Source of the DNA: JACVRU01 sp040905885 | GTDB lineage: Bacteria; Actinomycetota; Thermoleophilia; Gaiellales; Gaiellaceae | Length of the DNA stretch: 25,817 bases | Direction of reading: 5' to 3' | Assembly: GCA_040905885.1 (NCBI GenBank) | Contig: JBBDQR010000112.1 | Coordinates: 1 to 25,817 of the forward strand | Part shown: in pieces, positions 24,501 through 25,817 of the stretch | How positions within the stretch are numbered: position 1 is the stretch's first letter | How the letters are laid out: every line of letters starts with the position of its first letter | Notes under the pieces: generated by a model | What the model was told of the DNA's origin: nothing | The model's database searches: none | What the model saw: only the letters and a program-made list of their open reading frames with translations | Position numbers and translations under genes: made by a program

Positions 24501-25817
24501 CGAGGCGCCGCCGATTCGGAAAGACCCGAAAGTCGTGAGCCTGATGGCCACGCTCGCGAGCGGGATTCTCGTCGGCGAGCGCGAGAACGGGCTGTCCGGC
24601 TCCACCACGCTGACGGCCTTCTTCGAGCAGCTGCACGCCTGGTACGGCGACACGCCGAACATGATCGCGCCGCTGATCGGCTACGACGTCCGCGGCGGCG
24701 ACAAGTGCCCCGAGTGCTCGATCCCGGTCCCGAAGGTCGCCTCGTTCGAGGACTTCGACCTGGGCCTCTCGCACCAGACCTACTTCCAGTCCGTCAACAT
24801 CTTCTCGCCCCTCGGCGGCGGCGGCGCGGTCGATCCGCTCTTCTCGTCGCTCGCGTCGAGCAACACGCTGACCGCGCTCGACCTCCAGTCGCTGTTCGAC
24901 CAGATCACGCAGAGCGCGGCCGGCGCGACGATCGGCGGGCCTGCCGGATACGGCGAGCAGCAGTACGTCCCTGCCGCCGTCGCGCTGCCCTACACCGTGA
25001 CCTTCACGAACCCGGCCGACGCGACGACGGCCGCGAACGAGGTCCGAGTCGTGTCGATGCTCGACGACGACCTCTCCGTCCGGACGTTCCGGCTCGGCGA
25101 CATGCGCATCGGCGGCGTCACGATCAACGTCCCCGACGATCGCGCCGCGTTCCAGGGCGACTTCGACCTGCGGAACTCGCTCGGCTTCATCGTCCGCGTC
25201 AGCGCGGGGATCGACCCGTCCACCCGCACGGCCAGGTGGGTCCTCCAGGCGATCGATCCCGAGACGGGCGAGGTGCTGCAGGACACGACCCGGGGCCTCC
25301 TGCTGCCGAACAACGCGCAGGGACGCGGCTCCGGGTTCGTCAGCTGGACGGCACAGTCCGCGTTCGACGCGGCGGGCGGGGCGGAGATCTCGGCGAGCGC
25401 GCGCGTGCAGCTCGACAACCAGGCGCCGTTCGAGACGGCCACGGTGACCAGCACGCTCGACGGGTCGGCGCCCGAGACGACGCTCACCGCCACGTCGCTC
25501 GCCGCGGGCAGCAGCGACTACGTGGTGACGTGGCAGGCGGTGGACGAGGACGGCGGCTCGGGCGTCCGCCACACCACCGTGTACGTGCGCCCGGACGACG
25601 GCGAATGGACGATCTGGCAGCGCCAGACGACGGAGACTCAGGGCGTCTACGAAGGTGTGCCCGGCCGCGCCTACCAGTTCCTCGCGCTCTCGGTCGACAA
25701 CGCGGGGAACCGGGAGTCGCCGCCGAGCGACAACGTGCCGGGCGACGGCACGGTCGTCGACGTCGGCGGGCTTCCGCCGGTCGGTCGCACGACCCGCGGC
25801 GTGGCCGCGCCGCCCCC
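6502..25817 (+). CDS. Giant multidomain surface/secreted protein with matrixin-like domain, prealbumin-like and CARDB repeats (3' end outside window)
   Basis: One frame stays open from 6397 to the window edge, giving at least 6,438 codons. Domain order by residue: hydrophobic signal/anchor (4-28); Pro/Ala/Thr-rich linker (55-155); matrixin-like domain (157-245) with the zinc motif HEIGHYLGHDH at 221-231 and Met237 as candidate Met-turn; two ASH/choice-of-anchor-D-like Ig domains (260-461); ZU5-like domain (478-604); about 30 prealbumin-like repeats (615-3835) interrupted by a bacterial Ig domain (2032-2132) and two WEHRAYWG domains; 13 CARDB repeats (3840-5553); PPC-like (5554-5661) and IPT/TIG-like (5662-5754) domains; an unassigned segment (5755-6143); a DUF7619-like domain (6144-6290); a final Ig/Fn3-like domain (6325-6411). 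The likely role is adhesion or matrix building at the cell surface, with possible proteolytic activity (inference). The ATG at 6502 has only a weak GAGA upstream. A TTG at 6445 with GGAGG four nucleotides upstream is a real alternative that would add 19 residues. The anchoring signal and C terminus are not visible. Confidence 0.93.
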   Translation, partial: MRYWIVALCLGAFLSTYVSPMILALGQGDRLMFSLPRLELAVLGFPTLKVPDVGLPAKAEQRPAVSSSGASPAPSTATPATAPQQARRTAQPVQVVTSSYVLTALEQQAPKQTAAAADPFANVPVVESSVGALPPETHPLIAASAPPAGAEDTTALTQVELDEAVAQAAGEWGADVSGLTFTVADLPDLLLGATSGTSIEVDTNAAGWGWAQMNLLTVVRHEIGHYLGHDHDEGVVMAETLAAGESRAVPAPEPTPEPALVTAPASADLGFRQVGTSASGTVTVSNGGASTVDITAVTVSSGSSFAIVGAPAPATIAPSATLDISVSFAPASAGAAAASLTIEGSMGVLTVDLAGLGTAPELVAPASADLGDVMLGATGTQTIELANTGDAELAISDLTIVDDAGGDFAITSPVPAAIGPGGSASISVSLTPNTAGVKSARLVVASDNPGGTVEVTLGGRATAWLVGGATARAPPPEGATLISTTTGGTATSSDGSATVVFPAGSSASDIYVTVTPSGAAAPPTVVPASPVYELAAYDPDGNAVTRFERAAEFTIQYSATSRPPSIFYLDAEGGAVELDSRVDPGAHTVTARLPHFSTYLAAIPVDVLDDLPPVVETTIEVTVRKPDLTPLAGQEVEGSSDTEYAVRGVTDSAGVVSFGVSRGHWTFNLEDLSNYRLASTVEIDALDAGPYAVSIDVEEFPVYVSGVVRDASGNALGGVRVNAQSNDGAEWVDDFGVSATDGSYRVGGIAGDWWINGEDLVGYYPENLEGNYTAPNRHTFSGPFTANGTQDLTYTLLPRTFTGSLKDQNGNGAAGVPVEAYVYSDDWDYSYYVEVVSAADGTYTIRVPNDVNEIDIYPEYEAPGFVDLDDCCKYWSPPEPDDGANIVFTEDFHYRALTAPASGVVRDSDGHTIGGVEIEAQFCGFENCYYLDTETAADGSWTILGDAGDWTLYIDDDADGYTRRGTPLTVPETGVTGVELFFVEGALVSGTLTLSDSGATVGGAQIRVCGWDCFDTRTNSLGEFRLWLPVDPETGSYTDAQLRIDTPRAGYGRESALISGATGDTIARNLQYVAFTTTYSGTAHDSFGSPVTGAIVRVTNWTDEGTATTAADGSWSLVGPAGTVYAVADQIYPKHASAQIELTTTEGSANHGIALVLPTARVAGSVVDDLSAPLEGVTIRIDQYYYYCFWWYCPGWQSYGTLATATTDAAGAYSVLLDPAVGPGYPYQIRVLPQPFAGHITPSDYAAPALSAGVESVANFAYSRAAIVTGLLVDDAGAPLADFDIALNPTYYVEQTARTDATGRYRFELNSSTARGVSVEPYGHQGYTKRRTGAGAFATGDSLNGTTLELANLVLDRNGWITGSAFDDLGAELSGITVFTDYRAEWANCVPDPWYCTNYPQYYNAGQFHYEATTGSGSPYTLSAPAVSGVVVKPKKHADYTTPADAAPVDVPVNGAAASNVDFAYARRTTVTGTLTGVGGTLPTIRVSFQGQDGFASTSDHSDDHSYFGETWVDPATGTFALLLPSGAGATATIYANDFVLGFGYSFPDRHDLTDAELVAGATVTGKDFTWYALGSITGSVLDQDLAPLPQRANLHADSCDSLGRCWTSYATTASDGTYSLQALPGTATVYVDSFITNYGFGGVRGSTTKNASVAVTSGAATTGVDFEYKRWVTVSGRMRGDVGTLTFWPYWYADAYDTWGTYYFLYAQAVGHGGGEYSVSAPMGTLTPYSFGNTTNWSVPASRTLTVPAGGLVSEDWVWRALAQVTGALRDATGAAITGTRTISFAGVDPNATISFWVYLDPSATPRELLVELGASGSFGETDWEHRAYWGENLIAGGTEGTSSLLRIGDLPAAGAWTRLDIDADALAIGARKLVGMGVSVSDGQAWIDEVTLDSDFTDPSVWVDDALPPGARSWTWDDATDPAGTEGALAWDTTLSHAGTQSIGSGTGTGAHGWWFEFVTTPFGVPGAASGSFTQNTSSCCGTYARNNVTRGTYRITAPAVSPYSTPDPKVMTLFGNETTTVNFDYLFNDATAPVVSVTAPAAGATLRRNVSVTATATDIGGSGVQKVEFRANGTLIGTDTTASTGSVYSVTWSTNNGSFPDGSYTVEAKAYDFAGLSATSTVTVNVVNVSITGLVVDDLGTPLSGVQVALDPYAWGSVANATTDSAGRYRFFLEEASAVSHSVEPRTTSGYTKRLTGTGAYHTGTSQNLTTWNVPDLVMDRNGSIAGDITDDLGTALAGVTVFTDHVGYWANCTQNAFYCTDAYYRQFYNAGSAHYEATTDASGRYSLSAPGISGVVVKPKKTDGHTTPADAAPVTVPVADLATSDVDFSYKRSAAVSGALLANAGTLGAVRIEWFGYDGLYSGSSHSADHYYSGWIDLPAGTGSYSVYAPVGAGSSFRVYSQNYVEGYGWPLPRQHDLANLTTAEAVTGKDFSWRKNGTVTGLVHNVPAGSTIQLHISSQDSLGWGRTFYAQAAADGTFMLEALAGTGRVHVDTYVNGYGYGGMKDGTTPYVDVTVASDTATTGVEFEYVAWTSVSGTMRPDVGVLAQQPYTQGYSTDRWGNTYSFTAYGSTVPATLGTYSQPTPIGSIRFYSFRSYQHWDGSRWRTTYLSPDGQTLTVPADGLTGVDLVWTALGALTGTLFNPDGNPIAYGGYVDLFGATADSVFSAWVYLDPAATPREVMLQFHSQTGGGWEHRAYWGENLINWGVNGTPSRLRLGDLPAAGEWTRLDVPASLVGLVGHAVDGYAFTLYDGQAWWDESTVDTPTTEAGTIIDDALQPGAGAYGDSDGWVWDTTVVHSGTRSHKSPSRSGPHQHFTHLPRLWVDSTGRYSGDVLPGTFHLTPPNVNPFAAPPIQVVGASALATTTTDFHYTNAGTFNGTVTSGGTPLAGARICDDMNNCGVSDSAGNYSFRTPVGGRTLRGEFVVGYSVPAAQGPFAIALGTTLTVDWTYTVNGSVTGVVSDDLGAAFGGATVAFSYYHPRSGAFLHEYTATSDATTGAYTLSVPYGTGRSIVAKAFTGYRAPAAQSVDVVLGEAAPTVNFTYEKNGSLAGFLRDRQGGAVTGVTVTVYGPMWGVQTTSGSDGLYRFASLTPGTYSVYTGSKDGYVTPAAQTVAVPVRDEATANFEFVKQAKVSGHVQDDTGTALAGVWMYIAGYVQTDSAGNFSQFLAPGEYTVHPQDFTGGFGGYVTPPTRAVALAEGEELSLGDPFVYVRKLMLHVHVDDQDGGGLNGAPVYAYQDSDGDGALDDFVGSGVSAYDAMFDHQGVAIIFVPAGTTRLVAQPMTNYDPPEPPANERTVTGSPGDHLNMTDHLRYTRWGKIEGFVRDDLAAPLEGVNVYTTRGGSDATDATGFYSFSLARGVATVYHGAVARHLSADPKQVTVVSGTIATADFTLIRFGRVTGMVLTRTGTPLEAVVVSFVVVGAAPTTAATNLEGHFVIDTAPAAGVVRGNTVPGWDPPLADAEATVAPGATIDVGTLTYLAWGNVAGRIADASGAGIPGLTVRVDTGQTAVTDADGNYSIAAPRGTRSVSVDRTDGIVTPTVPAPTAVVSEQTTTLDLTAQPYVVRSGQVVDAFGNAVLDAAGQPPALSAFDAFAGRWVDAVYAENEIDFTLFLPPDSFTIHSAAVAGYTAPAPRPVAAGTGTIGDPIRYLQDGTLLISLLDDLGPLADVGVTIVSQTSGAQYTASTGADGTITLRLPVGTYVVTPHAIALAVTPAPASGLLAPGGTAEFAFAYRRYGEIMGNLVDVNGLPLQGFEVGAFLPGATGIFDTTDEQGVFKIRGPPTGADQSYTIAVSPKAHYVTPAAITGVTVGSLGLPGGSVDIGEIRVERRKFADLEVEVAVAPATVTEGTPAALSWRVRNLGDGPTEASQWQDAIYLSTDTTVDAGDTLLGLIAHSGTVGVGESYSVNANIQTPLGIPGTYFFLVAADAGNTVYEFTFDDDNVGATMSPTELLLAPAPDLAVETVTGPADAVAGGRVTVEWTVANLGDAAAAAGWVDRVYLSVDDTLVGAVPIGSFVHTQALAAGGSAVASAMVTLPDVADGSYRFVVVSDANQQRYERGRETNNTAASTAVALGHVNLTATAVTAAATAQSADSIDVQWTVTNAGSRAAAGAWSDQIYLSQNGTIGSGDRLLGEFAHSGPLGPGESYVGTANIVLPVDVSGEWRLIVRTDAARTVHEANAENDNDAASTPIAIALAPYADLEVTGVTAPTQLIADPARVTVAWTVTNVGVGAGVTSSWTDHVVLSRDAVAGNHDDIVLGRFDHVGALAVGSGYSRTETMFAPPVATGRFSVFVIADAGGVVFENAAESNNVGSPGAPLDLMPIPYADLRLLDVTVPETAQSGTLLSVTWTVRNDGIGRTDRESWADQVRISRNSDGSAFIVGAGFDHIGVLEAGGSYVRTGNVQLPNALSGPVYVTVRTSGPFEFVFDDALNTAVAGPVEVSQSPAPDLVVTDIAAPIAASEGDTVDITWTVRNDGAARASGTWADRIFLRKPGLDPDDPATPKPIVLGSFTYTAGLDPGLEYTRTERFTLPSRTEGGWQVAVTTDAFNGLFEGSPESANNTTYDDEFLLLSLKARPDLQVSSLTAPDRVVAGATAAVAFTVTNRGSVGTTTPHWSDRVYLSLDNKPGADDILIATLQNGSALGPDEAYASTTPSAVIPERFRGPGFFLVIADAIGAVDEYPADSNNYVVREVFVEAQPLADLVTTAVVVPTQAVYGAEITVRFTVANNGSAVTNRAQWTDTVWITKDKTRPSPGPRSVLSHDGAPIVIPGNDAIFLGSFGHSGALEVGASYEQEVKVRIPQQIDSGTYYITAWADAYDAVFEDSLATNVNPDDPTTLDSSNFKARAIDVIGTPDPPLPDLQVVQVTTDATAENPASTEKPLTVTWTVRNLGEGVAVGIGNTWFDAVFVHTTPNIDDPGANVWSLGTVERVRSLDPLASYTQTRTFVLSPATKGLYVTVFTDVLPEPPLVPESIENNNSRTAETAVVARPSNLVVTSVGAPAENFSGEKTTVTWTVRNDGGDVWSGTRLWSDSVWISPDPTFGNRARRIGSVIHPAGSGFAQGDSYTASAEVVVPAGFDGPYFLYVTTDLDAYPPTTPGATELWAGSNDLALGRYGGRVYEGTADVDNYLRGTIDVTYREPDLTITAFSLPSEPLLSGQDVTVTFTVANVGTRATREHVWFDRLYLSRDPSLDSFDLQIASFPEHWWGGQGRLGVGASYDRTVTFQIPPDAEGRFYLIAFTDSDVIGQEPTGAANVGVLRVRLLDDAVPEFRDEGNNTTVVPIDVTLAPAADLRVTSVVAPERALRGQALQIAYTVTNVGGAATPGGGVRWNDRIYLSADALLDAAADRYLGEVEHTGVVEANGGSYSISKEFKLPRDLTGAYYVFVHTDPVTSSGEPRGKVFEAGFEANNAGATPFPVLIERPPPSDLVVETIATSGSGETGTELTVSFTVRNKAGVTAEGSWADAVYLSLDSAWDLGDVLLGRAVHSGNVALGDSYSSQVTANLPPAKAGTYRIIVRADIFDEVYEAVDERNNITASESALAVTVPELLLGVPLSTTLSPGRQRVFKVTVGPGETLSIALDAADDLSANELFVRYGDVPNGFAFDFGAQQVLSADPSTLVPSTQAGDYYVLIQGRSGNANSAVKLTARALPFSVTDVVRDQGGDSRWVTTTISGARFQPGALVKLVRPGIAEVEPARYEVIDATEIIATFDLRNVPHGLYDVAVINPNGAVATLPYRYLVEDALPIDVTIGLGGPRVVPAGDTGLYSISLQSLTNVDTPYVYFTFGAPQLGQNPQVFGLPYVTFNSNVRGAPDGQRADVPWASLDSEVNTGGFMLAPGYAFDVSAGGYVGMSFAVTSYAGLKAIFDRDFEGYRNAVYDALPELAKQGALDAGISALRGDLARWFTDPNAKIDECLPLYIPFLFNVTAAATPMTRAEFVDVQSREAERLRTAVLADPTANAALVNLAADRDGWTNAYLGALEESGMLRPEDEAPPIRKDPKVVSLMATLASGILVGERENGLSGSTTLTAFFEQLHAWYGDTPNMIAPLIGYDVRGGDKCPECSIPVPKVASFEDFDLGLSHQTYFQSVNIFSPLGGGGAVDPLFSSLASSNTLTALDLQSLFDQITQSAAGATIGGPAGYGEQQYVPAAVALPYTVTFTNPADATTAANEVRVVSMLDDDLSVRTFRLGDMRIGGVTINVPDDRAAFQGDFDLRNSLGFIVRVSAGIDPSTRTARWVLQAIDPETGEVLQDTTRGLLLPNNAQGRGSGFVSWTAQSAFDAAGGAEISASARVQLDNQAPFETATVTSTLDGSAPETTLTATSLAAGSSDYVVTWQAVDEDGGSGVRHTTVYVRPDDGEWTIWQRQTTETQGVYEGVPGRAYQFLALSVDNAGNRESPPSDNVPGDGTVVDVGGLPPVGRTTRGVAAPP
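6970..7236 (+). other. Matrixin-like metalloprotease domain within the giant protein
   Basis: The domain (residues 157-245) begins with a helix-like VELDEAVAQAAGEWG. It continues through VSGLTFTVADLPDLLLGATS and AGWGWAQMNLLTVVRHEIGH, and ends in VVMAETLAAGE. His221, His225 and His231 would bind zinc and Glu222 would be the catalytic base. The domain is short compared with classical matrixins. It resembles the reduced matrixin-like modules found near the N terminus of other very large bacterial repeat proteins (recollection). Confidence 0.8.
7279..7884 (+). other. Two tandem ASH / choice-of-anchor-D-like Ig domains
   Basis: Residues 260-359 and 360-461 share the pattern APASADLG, then VGTSASGTVTVSN or LGATGTQTIELAN, then an I-x-P-x-x-S/G-x-x-x-x-I-S-V-S strand and a final VDLAGLG or VTLGGRA. 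This is the common bacterial Ig-like module. It follows a PEPTPEP linker. Confidence 0.75.
7933..8313 (+). other. ZU5-like beta domain
   Basis: Residues 478-604 start with TLISTTTGGTATSSDGSATV and VFPAGSSASDIYVTVTP. They end with a VDPGAHTVTARLPHFSTYLA strand pair, the usual closing motif of bacterial ZU5-like domains. The assignment is by pattern only. Confidence 0.55.
10051..10098 (+). other. Aromatic/cysteine cluster in prealbumin-like repeat 7
   Basis: Residues 1184-1199 read YYYYCFWWYCPGWQSY: ten of sixteen positions are Tyr, Phe or Trp, and two are Cys. It lies in the loop after the first strands of one repeat. Confidence 0.85.
10300..12594 (+). repeat. Long intragenic duplication, copy A
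   Basis: Residues 1267-2031. It has the same module order as copy B: TGLLVDDAG, then GYTKRRTG, LVLDRNG, AEWANC, YYNAG, SGVVVKPKKHADYTTPADAA, RHDL, TVTGKDFTW, TNYGFGG, the WEHRAYWGENLI domain, and an FDYL strand at the end. Synonymous codons differ freely from copy B, so the duplication is not recent. Confidence 0.85.
11884..12201 (+). other. WEHRAYWG-type beta domain, copy A
   Basis: Residues about 1795-1900 run from SFWVYLDPSATPRELLVEL through WEHRAYWGENLI and LRIGDLPAAGAWTRLDI to VSDGQAWIDEVTLDS. I know this module from other large bacterial extracellular proteins but not its ligand. It is inserted in a prealbumin-like repeat. Confidence 0.65.
12595..12897 (+). other. Bacterial Ig domain separating the two duplicated blocks
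   Basis: Residues 2032-2132 begin APVVSVTAPAAGATLRRNVS, continue GSGVQKVEFRANGTLIGTDT and end FPDGSYTVEAKAYDFAG with ATSTVTVNV. This is the standard Big-type Ig module of bacterial surface proteins. It is the only one of its kind between the two long duplicated blocks. Confidence 0.75.
12901..15138 (+). repeat. Long intragenic duplication, copy B
   Basis: Residues 2134-2879. It matches copy A module by module: TGLVVDDLG, GYTKRLTG, LVMDRNG, GYWANC, FYNAG, SGVVVKPKKTDGHTTPADAA, RQHDL, AVTGKDFSW, VNGYGYGG, WEHRAYWGENLI, and an FHYT strand at the end. The offset from A to B is about 2.6 kb, which includes the Ig domain between them. Confidence 0.85.
14503..14970 (+). other. WEHRAYWG-type beta domain, copy B
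   Basis: Residues about 2668-2823 run from SVFSAWVYLDPAATPREVML through GGGWEHRAYWGENLINWG and LRLGDLPAAGEWTRLDVPAS to AFTLYDGQAWWDE. A DDALQPGA and SGTRSHKSPSRSGPHQHF segment follows. It is closer than copy A to the versions I know in other bacteria. Confidence 0.65.
16231..16260 (+). other. Calcium-loop-like motif in a prealbumin-like repeat
   Basis: Residues 3244-3253 read DSDGDGALDD. This fits the DxDxDGxxD pattern of EF-hand-like, dockerin-like and thrombospondin-3-like calcium loops. Confidence 0.55.
18019..23160 (+). repeat. Thirteen tandem CARDB repeats
   Basis: Each unit of about 120-150 residues opens with a P/A-D-L-x-V/T-x-x-V motif. Starts are near 18019, 18390, 18750, 19120, 19498, 19864, 20256, 20626, 21100, 21499, 21949, 22399 and 22807. 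It then has V-T-W-T-V-x-N-x-G, a W-x-D-x-I/V-Y/W-L/I-S strand, a GSFxHxGxLxxGxSY turn, and E-x-x-x-x-N-N near the end. This is the CARDB (cell adhesion related domain in bacteria) pattern. I read no cysteine in this stretch, unlike the preceding prealbumin-like array. Confidence 0.88.
23161..23484 (+). other. PPC-like jelly-roll domain
   Basis: Residues 5554-5661 read LLLGVPLSTTLSPGRQRVFK, then VGPGETLSIALDAA, ELFVRYGDVP and AGDYYVLIQGRSG. This matches the bacterial pre-peptidase C-terminal type domain, which often accompanies secreted proteases. Confidence 0.6.
23485..23763 (+). other. IPT/TIG-like domain
   Basis: Residues 5662-5754 contain SGARFQPGALVKLVRPG, a DATEIIATFDL strand and HGLYDVAVINPNGAVATLPYRYLV. 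This is the usual strand order of IPT/TIG Ig-like modules. Confidence 0.6.
23764..24930 (+). other. Unassigned, partly helical segment of the giant protein
   Basis: Residues 5755-6143 begin with a beta-rich part (VTIGLGGPRVVPAGDTGLYS). They turn into predicted helices rich in Ala, Leu, Glu and Arg (for example SREAERLRTAVLADPTANAA and MATLASGILVGERENG), then GGDKCPECSIPVPKV with a close Cys pair. I do not recognise the fold. It is the only non-repeat, helix-containing part of the visible protein apart from the metalloprotease domain. Confidence 0.6.
24931..25371 (+). other. DUF7619-like domain
   Basis: Residues 6144-6290 read GPAGYGEQQYVPAAVALPYT, VTFTNPADA, VRVVSMLDDDLSVRTFRLGD, GFIVRVSAGIDPSTRTARWV and GEVLQDTTRGLLLPNNAQGRG. 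This is the layout I know for DUF7619 domains in very large extracellular proteins. Confidence 0.6.
25474..25734 (+). other. Ig/Fn3-like domain near the visible end
   Basis: Residues 6325-6411 read VTWQAVDEDGGSGVRHTTVY, DDGEWTIWQRQTTETQGVYE and GRAYQFLALSVDNAGNRE, the typical SG-x-x-x-Y-D...W-T-x-W...A-x-D-N-x-G-N-x-E pattern. The frame continues beyond 25817 in a Gly/Pro-rich stretch. Confidence 0.6.

Noticed and set aside
22708..25572. A 954-codon open frame on the minus strand
   Set aside because: Same composition artefact. The plus strand encodes CARDB, PPC-like, IPT-like and DUF7619-like domains in a continuous frame.
6502..25817. CRISPR array as an explanation for the repeated structure
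   Set aside because: The repeats are protein-level, 80-150 residues long, with diverged DNA and no short identical direct repeats with spacers.

Overview
The window is high-GC DNA with the gene style of a free-living actinobacterium. GTG and TTG starts are common, several starts have a TANNNT box 6-9 nt upstream instead of a Shine-Dalgarno site, and the one tRNA lacks an encoded CCA. The recombinase remnant resembles serine recombinases I associate with Thermoleophilia, so that class is my best guess. It is an inference, not a demonstrated assignment.

Layout. Positions 54-1124 (-) encode an XdhC-type molybdenum-cofactor protein. Positions 1159-1795 (+) hold two small membrane-protein genes. 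A 210-nt convergent gap with two strong hairpins follows. Positions 2006-4414 (-) encode a secreted subtilisin-family (S8) protease, divergent from a tRNA-Leu(CAG) at 4458-4541 (+). Then come two minus-strand genes that may be co-transcribed: a membrane-anchored trypsin/HtrA-fold protein that has lost all three catalytic residues (4552-5310) and a BCP-type peroxiredoxin lacking the resolving cysteine (5348-5800). Positions 5819-6264 are a serine-recombinase pseudogene with four frameshifts. It is followed by a candidate promoter whose -35 box overlaps a 22-bp near-perfect palindrome.

From about 6502 to the right edge (25817) the plus strand is one uninterrupted reading frame of at least 6,438 codons, with no stop inside the window. 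It encodes a giant extracytoplasmic protein. In order it has: a signal/anchor segment, a Pro/Ala/Thr-rich linker, a matrixin-like domain with a complete HExxHxxGxxH zinc motif, two ASH/choice-of-anchor-D-like Ig domains, a ZU5-like domain, about 30 prealbumin-like (carboxypeptidase-regulatory-type) beta-sandwich repeats, 13 CARDB repeats, PPC-like and IPT/TIG-like domains, an unassigned partly helical segment, a DUF7619-like domain and a final Ig/Fn3-like domain. The prealbumin region contains a tandem duplication of about 2.25 kb split by a bacterial Ig domain, and two embedded WEHRAYWG domains. The C terminus lies outside the window.

Taken together, the right 75% of the window is one enormous surface or secreted adhesin/protease-like gene. 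It sits beside a decayed mobile-element recombinase and near two other extracytoplasmic protease-fold proteins. The left part is ordinary housekeeping and accessory material. The long minus-strand reading frames opposite the giant gene are GC-bias shadows.
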